From positions 1 to 58,888 of the IMG/VR virus record IMGVR_UViG_3300044612_001932: DNA of 58,888 nucleotides. One strand, written 5' to 3'. A program made the translations under genes and the position numbers. This DNA is from a virus. The first letter of the stretch is position 1. Every line of letters starts with the position of its first letter. Positions 8,363 through 16,776 of the stretch are shown here, in pieces. Under the pieces are notes generated by a model. It was not told the DNA's origin. It saw only the letters and a list, made by a program, of their open reading frames with translations, and did no database searches.

Positions 8363-9892
8363 TTACATTAGTAAATCTTTAATATCATCATCTTCGGTTA
8401 GTTCTCTAACTTTTTTCTTATCACCGTTAGCTAACAGAACTTTATGCTGTCCTGGTAATACCACATCAACGCCATTATCCAATGTTAATTTAAACTCACC
8501 TTCATCGTTTAATGACTTAAATGGAACTGAAGGCAACACTATCTCTGCACATAAATTTGATTGATAGATTGGGTGAATGTTAGTATCAAATGGTCCTTGA
8601 TTTTGGACATTATCAACATACATTAGGTAAATACGCCCGGTATCAGTGCGTTCTTTAAGTAATCCACCTTTGAATACTTCTTCTGCTGAAATAACTTTTT
8701 TTCTTAAATCTTTGCGTTTTTCGTATTTTACGTATAATTCTTCAAATTGTGCATTATTTCTATAGAATGCTTCGTACAATTCTGGAACTTCATTTGGATC
8801 AAAGAATGTGATATTTTCTTTAGCTTTGAATCGTCTCCAAAATAGCGCCGATAATACAACCCCATAGTCCATATGTCTAACACGGGTTTCTTCTGTGCCT
8901 TGGTTATTTTTTAATACAATCAAATCATCAAATTGATAGTGCCAGATTGGGAAATATACTGTACAAGACGCATTTCTGATACCACCTTGGCTACAGCTTT
9001 TCAGATCACCAAACCATTTTTTTAAGAATGGAATCATGCCGGTATGCATGATTTCTCCACCTCTGATAGGCGAACCTAACGGACGTAATCTACCAACTTC
9101 TAATCCGATGCCAGCACGTTTGCTAGCATATTTGGCCATCATTTCTCCAGAGGCGAATATACTATCAAGATCGTCGTCGCTGCGTATAAGAACGCAACTG
9201 CTAAATTGTTTTGTGGGGGTTCCGAGGCCAGCGAGAACAGGAGTAGCCAAAGTAAAAAGGCCATCAGATGCGGCATTGTAATATTCCTTTATGTATTTCA
9301 TTCTAGCAGAATTTGGTTCTTCTTTATGGAAGACAGTAGCTGCCGCAACCATGTATCGTATTTGAGGTGTTTCAAATACTTCTTTTGTTGAACGATTTCT
9401 GATCAGATATTTTTCAATCAACTGCTCAATTGCAGCATATGAATATTGCTCATCTTTGTCATGATCAATAAACGAGTCCATTTTATTCCAATCATCTTCA
9501 CTGTACCATGATAATAATTCAGGTGTATAAAGACCAATTGCTATATTGTTTTGCACAATTGAATAGAGGCTCGGTGGGTTGTATTGTCCGTATACATCTT
9601 TGCGAAGCATAGATAACCGTTGTTTACCGGCTACAAATTGATAGTTAGTGTGACCAATATCAGGATTAGCTTCAACATCAATAAGATCAACGATTGCACG
9701 TAATGTTATTTCATCGATTTCTTTGGTTGTGATACCATCATAATAGTGTGGCTGACTCTTGATTTCAATCATTGATTGACTGACATCTGCTATTCCCGCG
9801 CATACTTTAGCGATTTGGGACTGCCATTTTTCAATGGTCAATGGCTCTCTTTGGCCATTTCTTTTTATTACTGTAATTTTGTTCATATCCAT
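8363..9892 (-). CDS. nrdA: Ribonucleotide reductase alpha subunit, N-terminal half (split gene)
   Basis: 509 aa. It starts with an ATP-cone (ITVIKRNGQREPLTIEKWQS, about 5-95). It contains the redox Cys in KQFSSCVLIRSDDD and the catalytic N446-L-C448-A-E450 motif. Conserved NrdA stops at about SLNDEGE. A further 43 residues resembling a Hint/intein block-B strand pattern (H-K-V-L ... V-R-E-L-T-E-D-D-D-I) follow before TAA. In intact homologues GE is followed directly by (I)xLCTL, which is exactly where the 3' half resumes. It is preceded by the promoter and inverted-repeat region at 9937-10055. Confidence 0.92.
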   Translation of the reverse strand: MDMNKITVIKRNGQREPLTIEKWQSQIAKVCAGIADVSQSMIEIKSQPHYYDGITTKEIDEITLRAIVDLIDVEANPDIGHTNYQFVAGKQRLSMLRKDVYGQYNPPSLYSIVQNNIAIGLYTPELLSWYSEDDWNKMDSFIDHDKDEQYSYAAIEQLIEKYLIRNRSTKEVFETPQIRYMVAAATVFHKEEPNSARMKYIKEYYNAASDGLFTLATPVLAGLGTPTKQFSSCVLIRSDDDLDSIFASGEMMAKYASKRAGIGLEVGRLRPLGSPIRGGEIMHTGMIPFLKKWFGDLKSCSQGGIRNASCTVYFPIWHYQFDDLIVLKNNQGTEETRVRHMDYGVVLSALFWRRFKAKENITFFDPNEVPELYEAFYRNNAQFEELYVKYEKRKDLRKKVISAEEVFKGGLLKERTDTGRIYLMYVDNVQNQGPFDTNIHPIYQSNLCAEIVLPSVPFKSLNDEGEFKLTLDNGVDVVLPGQHKVLLANGDKKKVRELTEDDDIKDLLM

Positions 9893-9938
9893 ATGTTGTT
9901 ACTCTCGCTTATCTGTCTACTTAAATCCGTTTAGGTAG

Positions 9939-10055
9939 TATTTATTGATGATAAGCAAGATGTTAAAAAATTGATAAGTTATTGAAAATTAAGGATTATT
10001 AATTAACTTATCACCTAATACAGAGTATTATACACTACAATTGGTGATAAGTCTA
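9939..10055 (-). promoter_or_regulatory. nrdA promoter region with inverted repeat
   Basis: On the minus strand TATAAT (10032-10027) has a weak -35 (TAGACT, 10055-10050) at 17 bases. The -10 sits in the loop of a perfect 10-bp inverted repeat, ACTTATCACC at 10006-10015 and its complement at 10043-10052. A second box, AATAAATA (9946-9939), resembles a late promoter. Partial copies of the GATAAG core recur at 9973 and 9951. This is a plausible operator controlling the nrd operon and resembles the arrangement at 4414-4454. Confidence 0.6.
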
Positions 10056-10064
10056 GTAAAATTT

Positions 10065-12608
10065 TTACTGAATCGATGATTTATACGTAAACGAGAAGAT
10101 ACCAATATCGTCTAGTAGACTGTTTGTATAATAGATACCGATGGCGGATTGACCACCTGAAAATGCTGCTGTAAAATCAAGCCAACCAAGAAAATCCTCA
10201 TTTCCTACGTAATCATATTCATCTGACGAATGGATTTGTGAATTGGCTATATCAGCAATTACTGTGATAATGCCTTTTCTTGTAAACTCTCCTACTGTAC
10301 TGGAGTATACATATTCTATTTCGTGAATAATTGATCGTTGTTGAACACCCTCGATTGACACGGATGATGGTAGATTAAACAATTTTCTACTAGTCAATGT
10401 ATATATCAATGGTAGAGCTATAGTTTCATCTACCTCGTACAGACCCTTGCCACTAAATTCAGGTACATAAGTTGATCTGATTGGTAATGAATAATAATCC
10501 CAGCGGTCAGATTTGATATTTCTAATTATATTGCCAAAATTATCAGAATAAATTTGAGGAATAAGGACCCCATCATTATCACCAACATTCGCTAGGATGA
10601 TATTATCGATTATGTTTTTTACACCAGTCTTAATCCAAATTGCTTGTTTTATAATATTAGAAAATTTTAAATTGCTAATTAATGTATTTCTAGCGCCATA
10701 TTCTTTTCCTACAATTGATGGATTGAAAAATTCACCAAAGACCATGCCATAAGTACCAGATGAAATAGTACCATCAACAAATTTATTATTATCGATATCG
10801 TAATCGGAGTAAACACCATAACCAAAATTATTAATAATTATATTTTTGAATAAGTTATTAGTAGTGGTAACACTCTCACTTACAGCCGCCATTGAAATAC
10901 CATAATTGGTGGTTCTTGTGCCAGAACTCCATGTACTAGACAATGCGATATTTTCAAATATACTATCTTTTACTGCATCTAATTGTAACCCATCTGACAC
11001 ATTATCTAACACGCTAATAGATAAATTTTTGAATATAATATTTTTCGGTTGATTTAATGATGTGGTATTCTCAATAGAATTAGGTGATCCAGGACGTGAT
11101 AATTCATTTACAAATTTAACAACAGCGGTGTCTTGAACCATTGTTAAAACAAATTCGCCATTAGTTACATCATCTGTAGCAACGTTATTTAATATTAAAC
11201 TTTCAGAATCAATGACGTCTACGACAATAGTGCCGGGTGAGATTGATGGCCCTGATACTATTGCACCAATCATATATTCTGCTGCACTAATAGTAGATAT
11301 TGTAAAACTATTATAGTTTGCATTTCCTGTAATGTGTCTATCTCTGTTAAATTTTAAAATGGTTTTATCAATACCAGCACCTACTATTGTTGCATAACTG
11401 GGAACATATAATGTATTGGAGATATTATATGTTCCAGGTGGTATTTCAAGGATAGATCTAAATTCTGGATTAGCTGATGCCAAACTCCCGGCTGCTGGTA
11501 ATATGATATCAAAAATTTGCGGATCGGTTTCTGTGCTAGAAGATGGATTATCCATTGTAATACTAATACCTGGTATTACTGATAAAATAACGGTATCAAC
11601 TGGAATTCCTGGGCCACCTATTTCTGCTCCAACATACGAATAACTAGCACTAGCAGTATTGATTGTATAACTTCCTGGCGCTGATACAGCATTGATTGTA
11701 ATAACGGGTGGAACATTCAGAAATAATTGATTAATAGCATTTTGTAAGCTAACAGTGTCGTCAACTATGCCATTCCCATATGTGCCAAAATCGGCAGTAT
11801 TCACTCTATCATCCAAGCGAGACTGTATGGTTCGTAAAGCAGTATACTTGACCGGCACTGATGGACCAGTTACCGATATTGCCCGTAACAAAAAGTCAAC
11901 ACTTCTAGTGTTCAAATTTACTGTTTGATCAGATATAATGTTGGAATTATTTGAAATAGTTACAGAAGAACTCCCGATTTCAGTTACCACTGAATTATTC
12001 AGGATACCGGTGCCATATATCTCCATTCCAACCACAAATTTATCTATATTTTGTGTGATATTTGTTATTATATTTGATCCTGGATGAACAGTTCCTGTAG
12101 ATGTAAAACCTGTTCTGATATTATCCAATCCTAATGCGTTAGTTGGTACCGTAAATTGTGATCCATACGATATCCCATAACCAATCGATGTAATGTTTAC
12201 AGTTACGACCGCGCCATTAAATACCGTGATAGTTGCGGTTGGTAATGATATTGGCCGATCACCATATGTAACCCACTCTAATTCAACATTATTGTAAGTA
12301 CCATCTGTATAATCAGTGCCAGGTGCTACGATTTCGACTCTTTGTATTGATCCACTTGCTTTATAGATATAATCTAAATTGCCAAGTAAATTAGCTGATT
12401 CGCCTTTTAAATTTGGTACATCAAGTTCAGTTAACAATCGAGTGTTGCCAACATGTGGTGCACCTTCGGCAACAGAGCCATTGCCAATATATAATTCTTG
12501 GGAATCAATCGCCCACCCTAATTCACCACTTGCTAATTGTGGTAATCCAGTGCCACTGAATTTTCTTCCGCGACGCTGTTGTATTCTTGAAATGGAAACT
12601 ATTGCCAT
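10065..12608 (-). CDS. Tailspike with pectate-lyase-like beta-helix
   Basis: 847 aa. The N-terminal anchor (about 5-60) is of the shared Mtd-N type (QQRRGRKFSGTGLPQLASGE, ELYIGNG). Residues about 265-290 carry the Pectate_lyase_3 signature (VNTADFGTYGNGIVDDTVSL Q), where the parallel beta-helix begins; repetitive strand-turn sequence follows to about 720 and ends in a beta-rich C-terminal domain. Such spikes often degrade capsule or O-antigen, but no catalytic residues can be assigned by eye. CATAAATA at 12629-12636 and GAGGA serve its start. The nrd promoter region follows immediately. Confidence 0.85.
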   Translation of the reverse strand: MAIVSISRIQQRRGRKFSGTGLPQLASGELGWAIDSQELYIGNGSVAEGAPHVGNTRLLTELDVPNLKGESANLLGNLDYIYKASGSIQRVEIVAPGTDYTDGTYNNVELEWVTYGDRPISLPTATITVFNGAVVTVNITSIGYGISYGSQFTVPTNALGLDNIRTGFTSTGTVHPGSNIITNITQNIDKFVVGMEIYGTGILNNSVVTEIGSSSVTISNNSNIISDQTVNLNTRSVDFLLRAISVTGPSVPVKYTALRTIQSRLDDRVNTADFGTYGNGIVDDTVSLQNAINQLFLNVPPVITINAVSAPGSYTINTASASYSYVGAEIGGPGIPVDTVILSVIPGISITMDNPSSSTETDPQIFDIILPAAGSLASANPEFRSILEIPPGTYNISNTLYVPSYATIVGAGIDKTILKFNRDRHITGNANYNSFTISTISAAEYMIGAIVSGPSISPGTIVVDVIDSESLILNNVATDDVTNGEFVLTMVQDTAVVKFVNELSRPGSPNSIENTTSLNQPKNIIFKNLSISVLDNVSDGLQLDAVKDSIFENIALSSTWSSGTRTTNYGISMAAVSESVTTTNNLFKNIIINNFGYGVYSDYDIDNNKFVDGTISSGTYGMVFGEFFNPSIVGKEYGARNTLISNLKFSNIIKQAIWIKTGVKNIIDNIILANVGDNDGVLIPQIYSDNFGNIIRNIKSDRWDYYSLPIRSTYVPEFSGKGLYEVDETIALPLIYTLTSRKLFNLPSSVSIEGVQQRSIIHEIEYVYSSTVGEFTRKGIITVIADIANSQIHSSDEYDYVGNEDFLGWLDFTAAFSGGQSAIGIYYTNSLLDDIGIFSFTYKSSIQ

Positions 12609-12628
12609 AAATAAATCCTCTTTAGTAT

Positions 12629-12636
12629 TATTTATG
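12629..12636 (-). promoter_or_regulatory. Late promoter box (CATAAATA) for tailspike
   Basis: CATAAATA on the minus strand is followed by AGAGGA and then the tailspike ATG. It is one of the recurring one-base variants of TATAAATA found upstream of minus-strand genes here. Confidence 0.5.
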
Positions 12637-12665
12637 CAATACTTGGTGTCTAAAAGGTATTGAGT

Positions 12666-13379
12666 TTAAATATTAGAAAAATATTGATCAACCCGATCCC
12701 ACATTTTTGATTCATATAACTGCCATTCTGAACCTTCTATAATGAATTCTTGGTATTGTGGATTACTTAAATTCGAACCAACCAATTCAGGCTTAACGCA
12801 CATTAGGATTACTCCCTTTTTAATATTAGTTCCATGAATTTTATTATGAGCAGTCCCATAAAAAACCAATTGTATTAAGTAATCTTCGATATATTCTAGT
12901 TTTTTTGGTTTGTTGGTTTGTTTGTAATCAAAAATTGATTCTGAATCTTTGTGGACACCAACTGCATCTGCTGTACCTGCGTACAGACCTGGGTAGTATA
13001 ACCCAACTTCGGTTCCCCAGATTTCATTGATATTAACTAATCCCTGATTTATGATAGTTGACGCCATTAAATGACTTTGTTTACTATACGGATTAGTACC
13101 GGGGGTTGATAATTGACCGGTCATGACAAAATCTTCAAGGTACTTGTGCATTCGTGTACCCCTTCCAGCAGATTCGAGTGTTATTTCTTGTGCTTTCTTA
13201 TCACCAACAGACTTTCGCCATGCTTGCAATGCAGCTACTTTTTCTACTGGTTTAGTTGAATCTAGGATAGTAGTTACTGATGGGACTTTTGATCCGTCTG
13301 GGCAAACATAAAGACGTTTGCCTTCGACGGATTCTCTGTTGATTTGTGTATAATTGAATCGTTCTTGTAATAATTTCAT
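12666..13379 (-). CDS. PD-(D/E)XK exonuclease (MGME1/Cas4-like)
   Basis: 237 aa. The nuclease core is visible: GRGTRMHKYLE helix (about 72-82), E124 (WGTEVGLYYPG), D138 (YAGTADAVG), then D151-Y-K153 (IFDYKQTNKPKK) and the helix YLIQLVFYGTAHN. This order is that of the RecB/MGME1-type PD-(D/E)XK exonucleases found in T4-like marine phages. It probably acts on ssDNA ends in phage DNA replication or recombination. It is placed among structural genes, just upstream of the tailspike. Confidence 0.85.
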   Translation of the reverse strand: MKLLQERFNYTQINRESVEGKRLYVCPDGSKVPSVTTILDSTKPVEKVAALQAWRKSVGDKKAQEITLESAGRGTRMHKYLEDFVMTGQLSTPGTNPYSKQSHLMASTIINQGLVNINEIWGTEVGLYYPGLYAGTADAVGVHKDSESIFDYKQTNKPKKLEYIEDYLIQLVFYGTAHNKIHGTNIKKGVILMCVKPELVGSNLSNPQYQEFIIEGSEWQLYESKMWDRVDQYFSNI

Positions 13380-13416
13380 ACAGTATTATATGATAATAAT
13401 TAAAGAATGTCAACTT

Positions 13417-13785
13417 TTATTTTGATTTTAGTGCATGCATTGCAGTTTGTGTAACCGTACCGTGTGTTGGATCAATTGGTGGTTGCCCTGGATTACCTCC
13501 GCTATTTGTAGTGGCTGTTGTACTGTTTAGGTCAAATTCTACTCCATCACCATCTACTCTGCCGGTTTTATTGTCAATCATATTTTGCAGAACTGGTGTA
13601 CTATCCAATAATTTAGTAAATTCATCATACCCAGGTATCCTTGGTGCGCCTGTATTGGCATCTTCTAATGCTCTATTCATTGCATCCCATGTTAATGTAA
13701 CTGGTTTACCGGTTCTTTCAGATGCTGCACGAGCCGCCAAAAATAAATCTGCTAGCGGCTCAATAGATTCACGAAGTTGATTTAC
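13417..13785 (-). CDS. -1 frame extension of the 313-aa head/core protein (candidate programmed frameshift)
   Basis: This frame encodes 122 residues (VNQLRESIEPLADLFLAARA ... ending HALKSK). It has no ATG and no ribosome site; the only local start would be TTG 13740. It is open through the A9 run that ends the upstream gene. There the 0-frame reads TCA AAA AAA AAG TAA, containing the dnaX-type slippery heptamer A-AAA-AAG directly before the stop. A -1 slip fuses this frame to give about 435 aa. A perfect 7-bp inverted repeat (GAGCCGC/GCGGCTC) lies 23 bases downstream of the heptamer. The alternative is an indel, biological or sequencing, in the A-run. Confidence 0.65.
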   Translation of the reverse strand, partial: VNQLRESIEPLADLFLAARAASERTGKPVTLTWDAMNRALEDANTGAPRIPGYDEFTKLLDSTPVLQNMIDNKTGRVDGDGVEFDLNSTTATTNSGGNPGQPPIDPTHGTVTQTAMHALKSK

Positions 13786-13796
13786 TTTTTTTTTGA
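13763..13796 (-). promoter_or_regulatory. Slippery heptamer A-AAA-AAG plus stop
   Basis: Minus-strand TCA-AAA-AAA-AAG-TAA: nine A residues (13794-13786), then G (13785) and UAA. A-AAA-AAG is the E. coli dnaX-type -1 frameshift heptamer. GAGCCGC and GCGGCTC further downstream could form a stem, although the 23-base spacing is longer than usual. No strong internal Shine-Dalgarno stimulator is seen; a TAGGGT lies about 15 bases upstream. Confidence 0.55.
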
Positions 13797-14723
13797 GCTT
13801 AACAATAACCCTAGTTTACGGCTATACTCAACACTTTCTCTTTTCATTCTACCTGCTTCTGCAGCTGGTGGTGGTAATTCTTCACCTTCTGGTGCAGGGG
13901 GTAATCCGCCTTCTTCACCTGGGATTTGTGGTGGTTCTTCACCTAACCCTGAAGCCACCGCTGACCCCGGTGTGCCACCGCCCATGGTTTCTGCTTGTTC
14001 ACCTGAAACGATAGCCAATCCATTTGATAATCCTTCACGAGCTGACACCAATGCACTATATAAGCCTTCTAATGCACCACCTACCACTTCACTGAATTGT
14101 TGTGATACATCACTGCCTTGTTCTCTACGAATGGCATCTAACAATTCTAATAATTGGTCTGCTTTCATGGCAGCTGTATCTTCAATCCAGTTAGTAATTT
14201 TACTAACCATATCTTTGGTTGATAAGATGTTTTCAGCTTTTTGTTCTTCGCCTTCTAATAAAACCCAACTAGCTTGTGCTTCATTAAGATCATAGCGTAA
14301 TGATAATTCAGCCGATAATTCTTCTCTATCTGATTCACCCAATTTCATACGTTTGATAGCATTGTTGATCCAACTTTCTGGAACTGACATGTTTTGTGCT
14401 CTATGGCGGATTGCTGTATACATAGCTTGTTCACTCACTTGTCTTGTTTCAACTGGTTCTTCAACCGATTCTGATCTTTCAAAGATTTCTTGGTTGATAA
14501 CATCCAATAACGCTTTTGTTTTTTGATATGATTCATTTTCTAAAATAGAATCATAGCTTTCTGATAATTCAAATTGACTGATATCAGTTCTTAATTTATT
14601 ACGTGCGTCTTCTAATTGCACGTCACTAAACTGCTCTAATTTTAATTTATAACCAAATGTTTTACTTAAACTTTCGTTAAGTTTTTTGCTGGTTACCGGT
14701 TGTGATAAATCTTTAATTTGCAT
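13782..14723 (-). CDS. Structural protein, possible prohead core/scaffold
   Basis: 313 aa from ATG 14721-14723, chosen for AAGGAA 7 bases upstream (an ATG at 14741 is possible). It is mostly helical and acidic: MQIKDLSQPVTSKKLNESLS, then DARNKLRTDISQFELSESYD, a helical middle (YTAIRHRAQNMSVPESWINN), and a Pro/Glu/Gly-rich tail (about 255-295). The N-terminal part resembles a family I associate with T4-like marine phage head-assembly clusters; the assignment is tentative. It has its own TATAAATA late promoter. Its 3' end carries the slippery A9 described for 13417-13785. Confidence 0.65.
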   Translation of the reverse strand: MQIKDLSQPVTSKKLNESLSKTFGYKLKLEQFSDVQLEDARNKLRTDISQFELSESYDSILENESYQKTKALLDVINQEIFERSESVEEPVETRQVSEQAMYTAIRHRAQNMSVPESWINNAIKRMKLGESDREELSAELSLRYDLNEAQASWVLLEGEEQKAENILSTKDMVSKITNWIEDTAAMKADQLLELLDAIRREQGSDVSQQFSEVVGGALEGLYSALVSAREGLSNGLAIVSGEQAETMGGGTPGSAVASGLGEEPPQIPGEEGGLPPAPEGEELPPPAAEAGRMKRESVEYSRKLGLLLSSKKK

Positions 14724-14752
14724 GTTAGGTTCCTTAAACATATTTTATAATG

Positions 14753-14760
14753 TATTTATA
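14753..14760 (-). promoter_or_regulatory. Late promoter TATAAATA
   Basis: Exact TATAAATA followed by C on the minus strand, 30 bases upstream of ATG 14723. It overlaps the stop codon of the 145-aa gene. An exact match to the T4 gp55-type late promoter core. Confidence 0.7.
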
Positions 14761-15193
14761 CAAAAGTATTCTTAAATAGTTTAGAAATTCTGTTTTTGTA
14801 AAGCGATGCTCTATAATCACATTCTTCTAGTTTGGTTAGTAGTATTGGGTATTGTTCATTATTTGATGATTTTATGTAATTCTTTGAGATCATAAAATCA
14901 GTATAGTTGGACCAATAACTATTATCTAACTCTTTAATTTCAGAACATTTGCTGAAAAATCTATGATGATATGCATTAGCAGCCATCAATGCACAGCTTT
15001 TCAAATGATATTGATTAATCAAATCTTTATTGCTGGTATTGTAAACTCCCCAATTTTGATTGGGTAATTGTCTAACCAAAAAGTTTTTATATAACAATGA
15101 CCCATTTGGGAGTATATTTATTGGCAATTTTTGTTGTAATTCTGCATCAAAATAGGATGCTAAATCTTTAATTGTATTTGTTGATTTCTTCAT
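14756..15193 (-). CDS. Hypothetical T4-like marine phage protein
   Basis: 145 aa. Recognisable segments are KLPINILPNGSLLYKNFLVR, NWGVYNTSNKDLINQYHLKS and ANAYHHRFFSKCSEIKELDN. I associate this pattern with an unannotated family in T4-like marine phages. It starts inside the end of the 71-aa gene (26-base overlap) and ends in the late promoter of the next gene. Function unknown. Confidence 0.65.
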   Translation of the reverse strand: MKKSTNTIKDLASYFDAELQQKLPINILPNGSLLYKNFLVRQLPNQNWGVYNTSNKDLINQYHLKSCALMAANAYHHRFFSKCSEIKELDNSYWSNYTDFMISKNYIKSSNNEQYPILLTKLEECDYRASLYKNRISKLFKNTFV

Positions 15194-15383
15194 TGGCTAT
15201 AACAACTGGATTTTCAAATCCTCTTTTTATTACTAGATTTTTTCTTATCATATATTCCAATTTTACTCTATCGTGACTATTGAATGAAGATAATAATCTG
15301 GGTGATTTAATTTTTTTTAAAATATCAGCTTCTTCATTTGTTATCCAAATATCAATTGGATTAATTAAATCACAAATTCGCAT
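15168..15383 (-). CDS. Hypothetical protein
   Basis: 71 aa from ATG 15381-15383 (a TTG start six codons upstream would overlap the previous gene). It opens MRICDLINPIDIWITNEEAD. The rest is charged and helical. It sits between the nucleotidyltransferase gene (1 base away) and the 145-aa gene (26-base overlap), so it is translationally coupled. Not recognised. Confidence 0.6.
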   Translation of the reverse strand: MRICDLINPIDIWITNEEADILKKIKSPRLLSSFNSHDRVKLEYMIRKNLVIKRGFENPVVIANEEINKYN

Positions 15384-15384
15384 A

Positions 15385-16491
15385 TTATTTAATTCCGGCA
15401 ATAGTTAACATTTTATATAATAGATCAGATTCAGCCAGTTTTTTATTATTACTCATTGCTGATCTAGCACTTCTTTCAAACTCTTTATCAGTGATATCTG
15501 TAATAAAATCATCACCTTTATCACCACCAACTTTACGATTGTGTCTGCCTTTTTTAATTAAATCTTTGTTAAGTTCATCCTCCATCGATTCCGATGTAGT
15601 TTGATCTCCCATAGTTACAACAGAGCCTGGTTTAATTGATGCTGGGTCCATTGATGGTGCTTTAAGCTGTCCGGGATGTTCTTGGTCGGGTGTTAAGGTT
15701 TTAGCATCTATTTGTTGGCCGTTTGATAATTCAGCTTTATCGCCACTGATTCCTTTGACTGTGATGGCGTTATCTTCGCCTAGAATATCTTTGATTTTCA
15801 TTTGTTCTCCAAGGCTGAGTTCAGCACTTTGTAATTTGTCTATATGTTTGAATAATTTATCTAATTGCCCACGCGAACGAAGCAATTTATATGCTAAATT
15901 TTCAACTGATTGTTCACCGCCTTGCTCAAGCCCAGCTTTACGTAATCTACGTATGTCATCTAATGTATCTTGTGCAGATGCGATATCATTCGATTTTAAT
16001 ACTTTGATAATTCTGGAAGAATAGTTACGTGCTTTATTTTTAATTTCTTGTGGACTTGCATTTGGTTCTTCTCTGGAAGGTTTAACTGACCATTTATTAT
16101 CCAAAATGCTATAAATGCCAGCAGAATAGTGATGTTGTTTACTATCCTGTACATATACTTCAACTGGGATACTTTTAATTTTTAAATCATACTTGAAATT
16201 ATAATTGTTTTTCTTTGAATTGAAGTAATCTTCTAATTCTGGATTATCAATATCAACTATTAAGTGAAGATCAATATCTGACACATTTGAATAATTAAAA
16301 CTGGCATTTGACCCACTGATGGTTATATCTCGTAATTTTAAATTTTTGACTTTTAACGTTTCTAAAAAATTTCTCGCAATCATCAGTAATTTATGACGTA
16401 CTTCTGGTCGTAAATCTGTATCTTTCCATAGTACTGGATTTAATATGTCATTGATTGTGAATGATGGAGTTGATTTTTCTGAGATGTGCAT
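15385..16491 (-). CDS. Nucleotidyltransferase-fold protein with C-terminal extension
   Basis: 368 aa. The polymerase-beta/minimal nucleotidyltransferase motif is clear: G60-S61 in DITISGSNASFNY and D72-x-D74 in SDIDLHLIVD, followed by a strand that could supply the third acid (IPVEVYVQD). A helical region (about 155-235) and a small barrel-like stretch (ITVKGISGDKAELSNGQQ) follow, then an acidic tail. It may nucleotidylate RNA, protein or a small molecule; nothing here fixes the substrate. It lies in the head/structural block, so it could be a virion protein. Confidence 0.8.
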   Translation of the reverse strand: MHISEKSTPSFTINDILNPVLWKDTDLRPEVRHKLLMIARNFLETLKVKNLKLRDITISGSNASFNYSNVSDIDLHLIVDIDNPELEDYFNSKKNNYNFKYDLKIKSIPVEVYVQDSKQHHYSAGIYSILDNKWSVKPSREEPNASPQEIKNKARNYSSRIIKVLKSNDIASAQDTLDDIRRLRKAGLEQGGEQSVENLAYKLLRSRGQLDKLFKHIDKLQSAELSLGEQMKIKDILGEDNAITVKGISGDKAELSNGQQIDAKTLTPDQEHPGQLKAPSMDPASIKPGSVVTMGDQTTSESMEDELNKDLIKKGRHNRKVGGDKGDDFITDITDKEFERSARSAMSNNKKLAESDLLYKMLTIAGIK

Positions 16492-16492
16492 A

Positions 16493-16732
16493 TTAAAATT
16501 TCATTATAATGGTGACAACAGTTGATAATAAACCAGCGATAATTGTTGCAGTAGCCCCAATGATTACTTTGCTCATACTTGATTTGCTTTCTTCAATTTT
16601 TTCAAATAAGGTTTCAACTTTTGTTTCAATTACTTGCAAACGTGATTCTAAATTTTGGTATCTTAATGCACATAATTCTACGTGGCTTTCTAAATTTTCT
16701 TTCTCAATATCAGTTGGTTTTAATGTTGTCAT
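16493..16732 (-). CDS. Small coiled-coil membrane protein (XhlA/holin-like architecture)
   Basis: 79 aa. Residues about 10-52 form a heptad-type coiled coil (ESRLQVIETKVETLFEKIEE) and about 55-77 form one transmembrane helix (VIIGATATIIAGLLSTVVTI). This order matches XhlA-type haemolysin/holin accessory proteins, but simple architecture alone cannot prove that. GGAGAA lies 7 bases before the ATG, and an exact TATAAATA late promoter (16769-16776) lies upstream. Confidence 0.6.
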   Translation of the reverse strand: MTTLKPTDIEKENLESHVELCALRYQNLESRLQVIETKVETLFEKIEESKSSMSKVIIGATATIIAGLLSTVVTIIMKF

Positions 16733-16768
16733 CGAATTCTCCGTTGACCCTGCTCAAGGGTATAGGTG

Positions 16769-16776
16769 TATTTATA
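16769..16776 (-). promoter_or_regulatory. Late promoter TATAAATA
   Basis: Exact TATAAATACA on the minus strand, 36 bases upstream of the coiled-coil membrane protein ATG. It overlaps the end of the 134-aa gene. Confidence 0.7.

Noticed and set aside
8363-9892. Intein in NrdA
   Set aside because: The tail resembles Hint block B, but there is no Cys/Ser at the upstream junction, no block A and no His-Asn at the downstream junction, so a functional intein is not supported.
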